Shown in pieces: positions 23,830 to 33,305 of a stretch of 64,000 nucleotides of DNA. The stretch is from Prorocentrum cordatum (lineage: Eukaryota; Sar; Dinophyceae; Prorocentrales; Prorocentraceae). The notes beneath the pieces are model-generated. The model saw nothing but the letters and a program-made list of their open reading frames with translations, was not told the DNA's origin and made no database searches. The stretch covers positions 152,264-216,263 of the forward strand of contig CAUYUJ010014359.1 of the NCBI GenBank assembly GCA_963575745.1, read 5' to 3'. Position 1 is the first letter of the stretch. Each line of letters opens with the position of its first letter. The translations under genes and the position numbers were made by a program.

Positions 23830-25260
23830 TTTGAGGGGGGTTCCCGTTTAGTGTTCCCCTGGGGGGTCTGGGGTGGACCCCCTGGGACATGACAGGAACG
23901 CCGGCAAAACCGCGGCGGAAGGCGGCGGAAAACGGCGGAAGACGGCCCCATTTCGGCGGACGCGCTTTCGGTCGGGATTCGCGACCCCAAGATGGTCCGC
24001 AAGATGGGCCAAGAGGGTCACGAGCCGCCGACTCATCGATCCGGACGGCCCAGAGGGTCACCACGACAGCCCGGGATGCCTCCAAGAGGCTCCCGAGGAG
24101 AGCCCCGAGCGTCAACATTTTTGGGTTTCTCTTGGTTTTTCAATGTTTTTCGCCTTCTCGCCTGTTCGGCTTCCCGACGCTCCAAGACGGTCCTGGAGGC
24201 CCCCAAATCCCCGCCAAACGGCCAAAGAGGCCCCCAAGAGAGCGCCCAGACGGCCCAAGACGCCCTCTCAAGACGGCCCACGAGGCATCCAAGACGGCCT
24301 CAGAAGGCACCAGGAACGCTACAAAAGGACCCCCAGATCAAGGCCAGGGACTTATATTTCGGGCTTTCAACCCCGAGAGACCCCCAGGAGGCCCCAAGAG
24401 GCCCCCAGGAGGCCCCCAAGAGGCATCCAAGAGGCCCCGAAAAGCTTCGAGGAGGCCTCCAGGAACCCCCCAGAAGCCTCCAAGACGGCCGAATACCCCC
24501 CGAGAGGGTCCCGCGATGGCTGGTGACGCCCCGACAAAGTGTCACAGCCCCAAACGGACAACACGGGAATCAACGTCACGCGCTCTATGGACATCTTCTT
24601 ATTTGATGATATCTTGCTCAAAAGTCACGCCCAATTGTCCTTGAAGAGATCTCCCAAGAGACCCCCAAGAGTCCAAACTCATTGATTTTTGTTTCAGTTC
24701 TTTCAGTTCTTCTCTGTTTTCGGCTTTCCGCCTTTATAACGCTCCAAGGCGGCCCGAGAGACCCCGCATAGTTTCCCAGGAGGTCGTCCAGACGGTCGAA
24801 GACGCTTCCAAGACGGCCTAAGACGGCCCCAGGAACGTTTCAGGAACGGCCCCAGAAGGGGGGCAGGGACCGACATTTTGGGCTCTCCGCCCAAAGAATG
24901 CCCAGGAGGTCCCAAGAGGCCCCAAGAGGCCCCAAGAAGCCTCCAAGAAGTTCCCAGGAAGCCCCCAGAGGCCCCCAGGAGGGCCCCAAGACTGGCCTGA
25001 GAGGGCCCCGAAATGGTCGGAGACGGACGCCCCAGGGCCCGAAGACTGCCCAACACGGCTCCACGATGGTCGGGAACGCCCCGACAAAGTGGTGCAGCAT
25101 CAAACGGACAGCACGGGCACCCACATAATGCGCCTGAGTGCGGCGTGCGGCACAGCGTCAAACGGACAACACGGGAATCAGCATTGTGCGCCCTATAGGC
25201 ATCCTCTTCTTTGTTTTCCCTTCCTCGCAAGGCACGCCAACTTGTCCTCTAAGGTCGGGG
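23830..25260 (+). repeat. CCAAGA-rich element inserted in the macrosatellite
   Basis: CCCCAAGAGGCCC words, T-rich spacers (24120-24170 and 24680-24730) and a block GGGAACGCCCCGACAAAGTG / AAACGGACAACACGGGAATC mark it. That block occurs at about 24520-24580 and twice at 25070-25190, so the element holds an internal direct duplication of roughly 560-600 bases. No coding gene is visible. Confidence 0.75.
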
Positions 25261-25438
25261 TTCGTGGCAGTGTCAGGTTTTCAAGTTTTCCTGTCCAAGG
25301 ATGCCTTCGCGCGCGCGTGTCGAACTTATTCCAATGCTCTCGCGCGCTTGCCAGGGGCATGATCCCTGTCAAATAATACCATGCGGGGCGCCGTCATCGT
25401 CATCATTGCCGTCGGAAGCGTCGTGATCATTCTCATCG

Positions 25439-25735
25439 TCGTTTGTCGACGCCGTCGTTGGCGCTGTCTCCCGCAATATGGATTTTGTCCGCGCGACGAG
25501 CGTCCGCGCGCCAATGATCGCGATGAAATTATCGGAGGAGCTCCACGCTGCAACTGTACTCGCAACCTTACGAGTTCTGCCAGCCACCTCAGTGTCGTTT
25601 GTCGACGCTGCCGTCCGCGCTGTCTCCCGCAGGATGGACTTTGCCCGCGCCACGAGGGTCCGCGTGCCCGTGAGCTCGATGAGATTTGCGGACGAGCTCC
25701 ACGCTGCAAGTGCAGTCGCGACCTGATCAGTCTTG
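25439..25735 (+). repeat. 156-bp in-frame tandem duplication in a macrosatellite unit
   Basis: Two copies, starting near GTTTGTCGAC at 25441 and 25597, are 156 bases (52 codons) apart. One frame reads SFVDAVVGAVSRNMDF then SFVDAAVRAVSRRMDF, with ELHAA near the end of each copy, and stops at TGA about 25725. No ATG start or domain is recognised. It may be a remnant of an inserted coding sequence. Confidence 0.6.
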
Positions 25736-26329
25736 CCGACCAAGCTGCGGGTGGGAGGATGGGCTGTTTGCACGAGCGTGGGAGAATGTCGCGGTGCATC
25801 TGGGTTCTACCCCGCCTGGACTTATCCCCCCCCCAGGGACCGATGTAACACGCATATGGCTCTGACCCCGTGTCCATCCTATTTGTGAATTCGTGCGATC
25901 CCAGCCAGGCTGGTATCGACCCCCCCCCCCGCCATCTTCTGCAACAAATGCTATGCGCGCGCATTCGTGGATAACAAATCACAGTTTGTTCAAAAACCCT
26001 TTGCAACAAAATATGACGAAGTGCACACGCGCGCGTGGTCGCGCGCGCATGCCGGAATCTAAAAAACAATTTTCAGTTTCGGAAGGATTTCAAAATCGAG
26101 TGTCCCCAAGAACGCGGAAAACACATCGTTTCGCGACACGGATGTTCAACAAAAGCGTCCGCGCGCGCTCTTGCGAGTTCTTAAGAAAACCATGTGTTTT
26201 TCCCTACCTAGGCTCTGCCTGGAAGGGTTCTTACCGTGTTGGCTTAAAGGGCCGGGCAGTGGAAAACGCCCCAGGCGGTTCCCCCAGAATCCGCCCCGCG
26301 GTTCCCCCAGTTGCGTCCCCTTAGCTTAG

Positions 26330-27045
26330 CGTTGCTTATCTCATCTTAGCTTCGCCTATTTCATCTTAGCTTAACTTAGCTTCATCTTAGCTCAGGTTTA
26401 TCTTAGCTGAGCCTACCTTCATCTTAGCTTCGCCGAGCTTTAGCATAGCAGAGCGTAGTATAGCATAGCGCAGCACAGCATATCATAGCATAGCCTAGCA
26501 TAGCACAACATAGCGCAGCATAGCATAGCATAGCATAGTATAGCGCAGAACAGCACAGCACAGCATAGCACAGCGCAGCGTGGCATAGCATAGCATAGCA
26601 GAGCAGATCATAGCATAGCACAGCAACAAAGCAAAGGCAAAGCAACAGCAGCGACAGCAAAGCAAAGCACAAGCAACGCAAAGCAACGCAAAGCGAAAGC
26701 AAAAGCAAAGCAAAGGAAAGGCAAAGCAAAAGCAATGTGCGACAGATGCCGAGCTAGCCTCGATGGCCAGACCGGAGCCCCCGCAAGCAGGGCCTTCCGT
26801 AACCATTTCGGCTCATAGCATAGCATAGTAAAGCATAGCATAGCATAGCGCAGCTTACCATAGCATAGCATAGCATATCATAGCATAGCGCAGCATACCA
26901 CAGCGCAGCATGACATAGCATAGCTTAGCATCGCATAGCGTAGCATAGCATAGCATAGCGCAGCATAGCATAGTATATCATAGCATAGCATAGCGCAGCC
27001 TAGCATGGCATGCCATAGCGTAGCATAGCATAGCAACTAATGCTG
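26330..27045. repeat. CTTAGC and AGCAT pentamer repeats
   Basis: Degenerate CTTAGCTTCATC words (26330-26440) pass into AGCATAGCAT arrays (26440-26630), then CAAAGCAAAAGC (26630-26735), then a 65-base non-repeat island, then AGCAT again (26813-27040). Confidence 0.9.
26796..26817 (+). other. Best spliced-leader-like match in the window
   Basis: TCCGTAACCATTTCGG followed by CTCATA matches 18 of the 22 dinoflagellate spliced-leader bases. It lies in the short non-repeat island inside the AGCAT array, right where the pentamers resume. There is no following GT donor or snRNA-like body, so it is a relic rather than a spliced-leader gene. Confidence 0.45.
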
Positions 27046-28040
27046 CTTTCCTAGGGGCTCCAACTTCTAGGTAGGGTCGCACTGGGGTAATTCAACATTC
27101 GCTAGACCATACTACCAAACGGGCTTCGCGCGCGCATGTCGAGATCGCGCGCGTGCCGTCGCGAGAATCCCTTGCAACAAATGACACGAAGTGCACGCGC
27201 GCGCGTCGTCGCGCGCGCATGCCGAAATCTTTCAGCAACCTTCAGTTTTGGATGGGTTTCAGAACCGAGTGTCCAAAACACATACAAAAAACACAGGGTT
27301 TCGCAACGCGGATTTTCATCAAAAGCGTGCGCGCGCGTTCTTGCGCATTCTTAAGAGATCCGTGCGTTATCTTGGCCAAAACATGCTACCAAATGGGCTT
27401 CGCGTGCGCATGTCAAATTCGTTCGAACGTTCTTGCGCGCGTGCCGGGGTGGCACGATCCGTGTCAAATCGTACCATGCGAGCCAGTCGCGCGTCTGCCG
27501 CGCGCGCGTGTCGAATTCTTTCCAAAACCTTTTTGTCACCGACGCGAAGACGCCGTCATCGTCGTCGGCGTGATCGGCATCCGCACCGACATCGCCACTA
27601 TCATCATCATCATCGTTCCTACAGTTGGCGTCACCAACATCGCCACTATCATCGCCATCGTGTCTACAATTGTCGACGTTGCCATGATACCGCACCCGCC
27701 CAAGCCGCCGACTCGCACTCAAGTGCATGCTGGGATGTGCTGAATGGTCAGCACCACCGCGGCCTCGTCGGTCGCGCCAAACTACCTGGCCGCTGCGCGC
27801 GCGCATGCGCGGGCTGGCGCGGCTGCAGAGATGCACCGGCCAGCGCCAAGCACTCATCGCAATCGCCGCCGCATGAGGTTTGCAAACCAAGTTGCGGGTG
27901 GGTGGGCGGGATGTTTTGCGCGAGCAGTGGGGTGGACAACTCACTGCGGTAATACATTAAATGCACCATGTGTATTGCACCACGTCGATTGCGCCGCATG
28001 TTGCATTGCGTAGAACGCCAAAACACACTCTTCGGGGTCC

Positions 28041-28560
28041 AGTTTGGCTCACTTTCCATACCTACTCAAAGAGAGCTCCTGGATCCACATGGGCGCCTTC
28101 CCATCAGCATCGGGATGGGGATTCTATGTTAGTTTGGCAACATTCCGGGGCCCACCTGGCTGGTTTGTTCGAGTCTAGTTCGGCTCGAGCTCGACTCCAC
28201 ACTCGACCCAAACCCAAGTCCGACTCAAGTTGACGGACGTCCGACGCAGCATCCATGCACGAGGAGAGCGAGCGGCGCCAGGATGGTCCTCAGAAGCGAG
28301 CGTCTGTCAGGGGTGGGGAGGCCTGAATCCTATCCACATCCGGCGACGAGTGCAGCACAGTTCCGCCGACCCGGGCCAGGTGCATCCTGGGCCCAGGGTG
28401 GGCCTGGCCAGGGTCGGTGTATACGTGGGCGCGCTCCAGAAAGGGCCTCGCCTTCGAGGGACCGAACGAGTGGGCATCTTCTCCCCGGCAGAAAGCTGGC
28501 GGAAACCCGCGGGAGTAAACATCGGGCCCCCAGGAGGTGGCACGGTTTCTTGGTTCAGGG
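28041..28560. other. Spacer without a recognised gene
   Basis: Contains a weak spliced-leader-like CCAGTTTGGCTCA (28039-28051) and TCGAGTCTAGTTCGGCTCGAG-like palindromic words near 28170. No coding evidence. Confidence 0.5.
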
Positions 28561-30330
28561 TGGTTGCTGGACGCCGTCACGTATACATATAACGGCGCAT
28601 CGTGTCCGGGCGCCCGGGGCCGGCGCCGCTACCACAAATGTGGACTCCGGGGCCTTCGGGGAGCCCCAGGGCCTCACAGAAGACCGCCAGAAGGCACCAA
28701 GGAGGCCCCAAGAGGCTCCAGAGCAGACCCGGGGCGCCCGAAGGTCGCTCCCAGACGCCCAACATGGCCTCCAAGGCGGCTTCAGAAGCCCCCAAGACAC
28801 TCCAAGCGACCCCCAATAGGGCCCCAAAGAGAGCCCTAAGGAGCCAAAATAGCCCCATTCCGTTCGTAAAACGTATATTTTCAACATATTGCTTGTTTTC
28901 GCTGTCGGTCCGGCCGAGGACGCGCCCCAGAGGGCCCCAATACAGCCCCAGAGAGCTCCAGGACGGCCCACGAAGGGCCCAAGACGGCCCAAGAGAGTCC
29001 CCAAGACGGGCCCGAGAGGGCCCCAGAGGAGGAAAGCCACCATCGAATTCCAAGCTTTCGGCCCCAAGTGGCTCCAGGAGGCGCCGAGAAGCCCCCACGA
29101 AGCGCCCGGAAGGCTCTCAAAAGCACCCCAAGACGCTCCAAGAGGCACCCCAAAAGAGCTCCAAGAAGCAAACATCGTCCGATTCCTTTGGGAAAACGTA
29201 TATTTTTCGTATGTTCGCCTGTTGGGCTGTCATCGCGTCCAAGACGGTCCAAGGGGTTCCCAAGACGGCTAGGCGGCCCCCAAAAGAGCTCCAAGACGGT
29301 CCACGAGAAGCCCAGGACGGCCCAATGGGCCCCCAAGACGGCCCAAGAGAGCCCCAACACGCGCCCGAGAGGAGTCCCAGAGAAAGAAAGCCACTCTCGA
29401 ATTCCGAGCTTTCGGCCCCAAGAGATCCCAGGAGGCGCCGATACGCCCCCAAGAGGCCCCAGGCAGGCCCCCCAAAGCACCCCAAGATGCTCCAAGAGGT
29501 ACCCCAAGAGAGCCCCAAGAAACTAAAATCCGTTCATTCCTATGTGGAAGCGTATATTTTTCGTATGCTCGCCTCTTGGGCTGTCACCGCGTCCAAGACG
29601 GCCCAAGCGGCCCCCCAAAACGGCCTAGGAGGCCCTAAAGAAATCTCCAAGACGGCCCAGGAGGAACGCAGGACGGCCCAATCGGCCCCCAAGACGGCCC
29701 AAGAGAAGCCCAAGAAGCGCCCGAGAGGGGTCCCAGAAGAAGACAGCTACTTTTCTAAAGAAGGGAATTCCCAGAATTCCCTTCTTTAGAAAAGTGGGAC
29801 TTCTACTCGGGGTCCCACACATCCCCTGACATCTGGCCGGTACCGCGCCTCCCGGCTTCCCAGGGGGAGACCCCGAGACGCCGAAGGACAGCCCATGACG
29901 ACCCCAAGGAGCCCCATAACGTAAAGAACGGCCCAACACGCTCCCGCGCAGCCCGAGACACCCTCCCGACGGCTCTCCAGGCCTCCAGGAGGCCTCCAGA
30001 AGCCTCAGGGGGTCTGGAAGATCCCACACCCCTGAGGGGCCCAGCTAACAAAACCCGCGAGGCACAAACAAACAACAGCGCCGAACAGCGCCGAGGAACT
30101 GGAAACAAATGGGAATCCCACATGTTGGTTTTGTTTTCCAAGCTTGGCCCCCGGTCTACTCTTGCACAACCGACCAAAATTTCGATCCCCCTCGCCTTCC
30201 AAAAATAACTCAGGAAGCCTTTGAGGGCCCCAAGTCGTTGAATACCTTCCGCACTTCCCCTTCTATACGATTCCGAGGCTTGCGCAGGGCCTCCAAGGGA
30301 GTCCCTGGACGCAAGAAGCGACCGACATGA
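28561..30330 (+). repeat. CCAAGA-rich element with three 340-bp subunits
   Basis: It begins with GTATACATATAACGGCGCAT and CACAAATGTGG, like the element at 7.79 kb. A T-rich CGTATATTTT(TCGTATG) block recurs at about 28870, 29208 and 29550, giving a tandem period near 340 bases. CCCCAAGACGGCCCAAG words fill the rest. The same 41-bp hairpin as at 8530 follows at 30360. Confidence 0.75.
29749..29794. repeat. Near-perfect 22-bp hairpin
   Basis: TTTTCTAAAGAAGGGAATTC (29751-29770) and its exact reverse complement (29774-29793) flank a 3-base CCA loop. A second small hairpin, GTGGGAC ... GTCCCAC (29794-29818), follows directly. Confidence 0.9.
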
Positions 30331-30359
30331 TATTACATGAGTTAGCCGATCAAGCCTAG

Positions 30360-30400
30360 CTAGAACTTGAGCGCGCGCGAGGCGCGCGCGTTGGTTCTAG
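30360..30400. repeat. 41-bp CTAG-ended inverted repeat, copy 2
   Basis: It starts CTAGAACTTGAGCGCGCGCG and ends TTGGTTCTAG; the ends CTAGAAC and GTTCTAG pair exactly. Twelve bases separate it from the splice acceptor of the CCCH exon at 30413. Confidence 0.8.
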
Positions 30401-30412
30401 TTTAATGTGTAG

Positions 30413-30829
30413 CTGGAGTCCCCTCGCCACCTCCACAGGAGCCCCACGCGCCAGCGCGACGGCTACAAGGACGAGCGGGACTACCGCAGTCCAAGGTCCA
30501 GCCGCGGCAGCCGAGGGCGCGACGGGCGCGGCTGCGACTCCGAGAGGAGCAGGAGTCCTCTGGAGAGGCGGCAGCCGGCACCGCCGCCAGCGCGCAGCCT
30601 CAGCAGGGCCAGAGGCCCGAAGGGCTCCGGGAAGGGGAAGGACAACACCTTGTGCTTCCTCTACTTGGTCGGGAAGTGCAACAGGAACCAGTGCGCGGAC
30701 CGCCACCCCTCCAAAGAGGAGAGCAAGGCCCTGCTGGACAAGATGCAGCACACCAGCTGCAAGTGGGGGAGGGAGTGCAAGCGGCGCGACTGCGTCTTCT
30801 GGCACCCAGCGGACCGCGGCTCGTTTTGA
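30413..30829 (+). CDS. 3' exon of an RS-rich, two-CCCH zinc-finger protein (partial)
   Basis: The frame is open from an AG (ATGTGTAG/CTGGAG) to TGA at 30827-30829 and has no usable ATG, so this is a terminal exon of 138 residues. Residues 1-66 are Arg/Ser-rich with SP and RS pairs (RDYRSPRSSRGSRGRDGRG, SERSRSPLERR). Two CCCH fingers follow: C81-x7-C89-x4-C94-x3-H98 (CFLYLVGKCNRNQCADRH) and C116-x5-C122-x4-C127-x3-H131 (CKWGRECKRRDCVFWH). CCCH fingers usually bind RNA and RS regions often join splicing complexes, so a nuclear RNA-processing role is likely. The exon start is set by stops at 30398 and 30410 just upstream. Upstream exons are unidentified; the coiled-coil exon at 14337 is a possible but unproven partner. 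The CTAG hairpin just upstream may shape the intron end. Confidence 0.7.
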   Translation: MESPRHLHRSPTRQRDGYKDERDYRSPRSSRGSRGRDGRGCDSERSRSPLERRQPAPPPARSLSRARGPKGSGKGKDNTLCFLYLVGKCNRNQCADRHPSKEESKALLDKMQHTSCKWGRECKRRDCVFWHPADRGSF

Positions 30830-31635
30830 CGCGCTGGGCGGTGTGGCGCAACTGCGGGCACGGTGGTGCACCTCACTGCTGGAGGTCCGCTGAAGAGGCG
30901 GACATGCCTGCGCGTGAGGGGCGCGGGCCTGTGCGCGCGTGCGCGTTCGCGGCGCGCCGATTCCGGGATGTCGCATCGCTGTCACCAGCTAGTCTCGGGC
31001 CATTCCCAGAGTATTGTATCAGTCGTATCGCTTGCTAAAACCTTTGCTGAAGCATGGAGGGTACGACTCTTGTGTGTGTCGTAAGCGCACGTCCATACAC
31101 GATCGTTGCGGATGTCGGCTTCCATCTGTCAATCCATGTACTTGTGCTGCCGCGCTCATTTGACACCGCACAGAGCGGGGGCTTGCAGGGACGAGGTGGG
31201 GGGGGGATGCGTTGCATAGCTTGCCCCGCCTGGAAGTTTACTTCTTGAGCAGTGTCAGGGCCTTCCTGTCTGGAGGGTCAGAAGGTCCTCGAGACTCGAG
31301 GCGTTGTTGGGGTCCTGCGTCTTACTGTGCAGCAGCAGCATCAGCAGCAGTATCGAAAAGCCAGGGGGCGCGCGAGCCGCGACACAGCGCTGTGGCGGAT
31401 TTGTTTGCTCTGGCGACCTTGGGGTCCAGGAGCGACAGCCCCCCAACAGGCCTGGGACACGTTTGGGTCTTCCCCTCGACCTCCCCCTTCTCGGGTCGGA
31501 CGGAGGCGATGTGGAATTCAGATACGTGAGCTGATGCACTGAGAACTTCGTGCTCCCCTTGGGGGTACCACTGCTTGTGGGATCAAGCTTGGCGGAAGAC
31601 CGCGCGAGGCAGCTCAACAGGGTGATCTGCTTTCG
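30830..31635. other. No convincing gene
   Basis: Probably the 3' flank of the CCCH gene and an intergenic stretch. A CAGCAGCAGCATCAGCAGCAG run lies near 31330. Overlapping frames on both strands are not distinguishable as coding. Confidence 0.5.
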
Positions 31636-31775
31636 TTAATTTGTCGTGTTCGTGTGCCGATTTTTGCCCCAGGGTCCTTCGAACAACGACCTAAGTATGA
31701 AAACGGAGCTCCGGTCCTTCGTTCGCCCGAGCTTGGGCTGCCTCCGAAGATCCTTGCCCAGCTGCGCGAGCGCAA
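31636..31775 (-). CDS. Candidate exon downstream of the minus-strand gene
   Basis: On the minus strand, after CTCAGACAG, a frame reads VALAQLGKDLRRQPKLGRTK and onward to a stop at 31636. It lies about 180 bases past the GTGAGTA donor that ends the preceding minus-strand exon, so it could be the next exon. The intron would be 31776-31957. No domain is recognised. Confidence 0.35.
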
Positions 31776-31957
31776 CTGTCTGAGTACTTGAGCTTGAGTC
31801 GTTTCGCCTTCTTTGCCCACTCACTTCGAGTAAGTGCATAGACGAGAGATGTTACTACCTCGATGCATGAAGAAGCCCGGCGCCGGTCTTACTGTGTGAG
31901 GCAGTCCCAGTCTCGATGTCCCAAGGTGGTGACCTTTGCAGAGCATGCTCTACTCAC

Positions 31958-33048
31958 CGCCTCGTGCTCATGGGCTGGCGGCGTGGCTGCGGGGGGCCTG
32001 GGACCCTCCTGTGCGGCCGGCCGAAGCAGATCCTTCGCAGATCCTTCCCCGGCCTCCGCGGGTGCGGCCGCCGCTGCCTGCGGAACCGCTGCCACGCCGA
32101 CTGCTGCCGCCTCCCTGCACTGCTGTTGCCGCAAGCGAGCTTTGCTTGCCGCCGGGGCGTGTGCCGCCTCGGCTGCGGCTCGCCTCGGCCGTCGGCCCGG
32201 CAGCCGCCACCCGTGGCGCTGCAGCCGTCGCGCTTCAGCGCCAGCCACGGCGGGCCCGCTGCCCTCGCTGCCACCGGATGCGTCCCCGTCGACACGCCGC
32301 TTTTTTTGGGGTCATGCCTCTCGCCACCTGCTGGATGGCGAGGGCATCTGCCTTCCGCTTCGCCATCGCCCAGGAGCGCAGCGCAAGGCTGTCCTTCGCT
32401 CGCCGCAGCGCGTCCTCGAAGTGCTTGAGCTCGTCCAGCTCTGCATGATCGCAGTCCAGCTCGCGGATGTGCTGGAAGAGTCCAAGTCCCAGTGCAGCTT
32501 GATGAGATTGCTCTTCGACTCCCGAGAGTGAGAACTTGCCCCATTGGTAGCTTCTCCGGCAGCCCGTGCCAGCGCAGTTGCCGCCAGCTTCCTGCTGTTC
32601 TTGGCCTCTGCCAGGTACTTGGCCATCTCCTGCTCCTTGGCCTCCGCTTTGCGAAGGTTGCCGGGGCACCTCACGACTGGGGCCATGGCCTGGCCGTCGT
32701 TGGTGCTCGCGTCGCGCCGAGCCCCCGCAGCCTTCTCCACCGCGTCCTCAGCAGAGACTGCGGGAGTTGAAGGCGCTGCGGAGGCTGCTGCTGCACGAGC
32801 TACTTCTTCGGCCAACACCTGCTTGGCGACTGGATGCGCGAAGTTCATCCTGAGCCCATCCCCTGCAGCCGCGCCAGCACCTTTGCCTACTCCACCCTTT
32901 GGCTTTCTGCTTGGGTAACTACACGGGTCGGTTGCAGGTCTTGCACTTGCACTCGCGGCTGAGGAGCACGTCGTTGCATTTGGTGCTTCCCGCAGCTAGC
33001 ACATGCAGATCACGGCCGAGAAGAAGACACATTTCTCTTCTTAGCCAT
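31958..33048 (-). pseudogene. Minus-strand gene with several frame breaks, Cys-rich N-terminus
   Basis: The ATG at 33048 starts MAKKRNVSSSRP and then meets TGA. Cys-rich stretches follow in shifted frames (SACASCGK; KCNDVLLSRECKCKTCNRP), resembling a small zinc-binding module. Next comes an Ala-rich helical stretch from YPSRKPKGGVGKGAG through MNFAHPVAKQVLAEE (32848) to GEATNG. The frame then moves by one base to GVEEQSHQAALGLGLFQHIR and KRKADALAIQQVARGM, and returns at an A7 run (32301-32307) to a basic KKRRVDGD, possibly a nuclear signal, and an Ala-rich tail. It ends at a strong donor GCG/GTGAGTA (31957-31951). Changes near GGGG (about 32546-32549) and A7 compensate each other. Either the assembly has homopolymer errors or the gene is decaying. 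The family is not recognised. Confidence 0.45.
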
Positions 33049-33164
33049 CGCGATCGCCTGCACTCGAAGCTGTGGGAGACGCGATGCCCCTCAAGCCCCC
33101 CGTGAAGGGGCGGGGTTGTCAAAAAACATTGCAACATGCGAGCTCATGGGCCAGTGGCTTGAGG

Positions 33165-33305
33165 GACAAGGAGGAGGAGGAGGAGGAGGAGGAGGAGGAG
33201 GAGGAGGAGGAGGAGGAGGAGGAGGATGAGGGGGAGGAGGTGGAGGAGGAGAAGGAGGAGGAGGTGGAGGAGGAGGAGGCGGAGGAGGAGGAGGAGAAGG
33301 GAGGA
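33165..33305. repeat. GGA microsatellite
   Basis: Pure GGA for about 65 bases, then GGA/GTG/GAA variants to about 33305. Confidence 0.9.

Larger units (their letters stand above)
15950..28040 (+). repeat. Macrosatellite: about ten 1.0-1.4-kb units
   Basis: Each full unit begins near a TCCCAGCCAGGCYGGTATCGACC block (15985, about 17215, 18440, 19800, 21215, 22218, 23545, 25898). It continues with GCAACAAATGGGACGAAGTG, GCGCGTCGTCGCGCGCGCATG, an AACACATGGTTTCGCAACA-like block, CTCGCGCGCGCATGTCGAAATC, a valine-rich-looking GTCGTC segment and GGCCGCGTCGGTCGCGCC. It ends in GTTGCGGGTGGGTGGG and TTGCACCACGTA-type words. All units point the same way. 23830-25260 (CCAAGA element) and 26330-27045 (pentamers) interrupt the array. 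The valine-rich segment stays open in several units, but no complete gene is evident. Confidence 0.85.
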
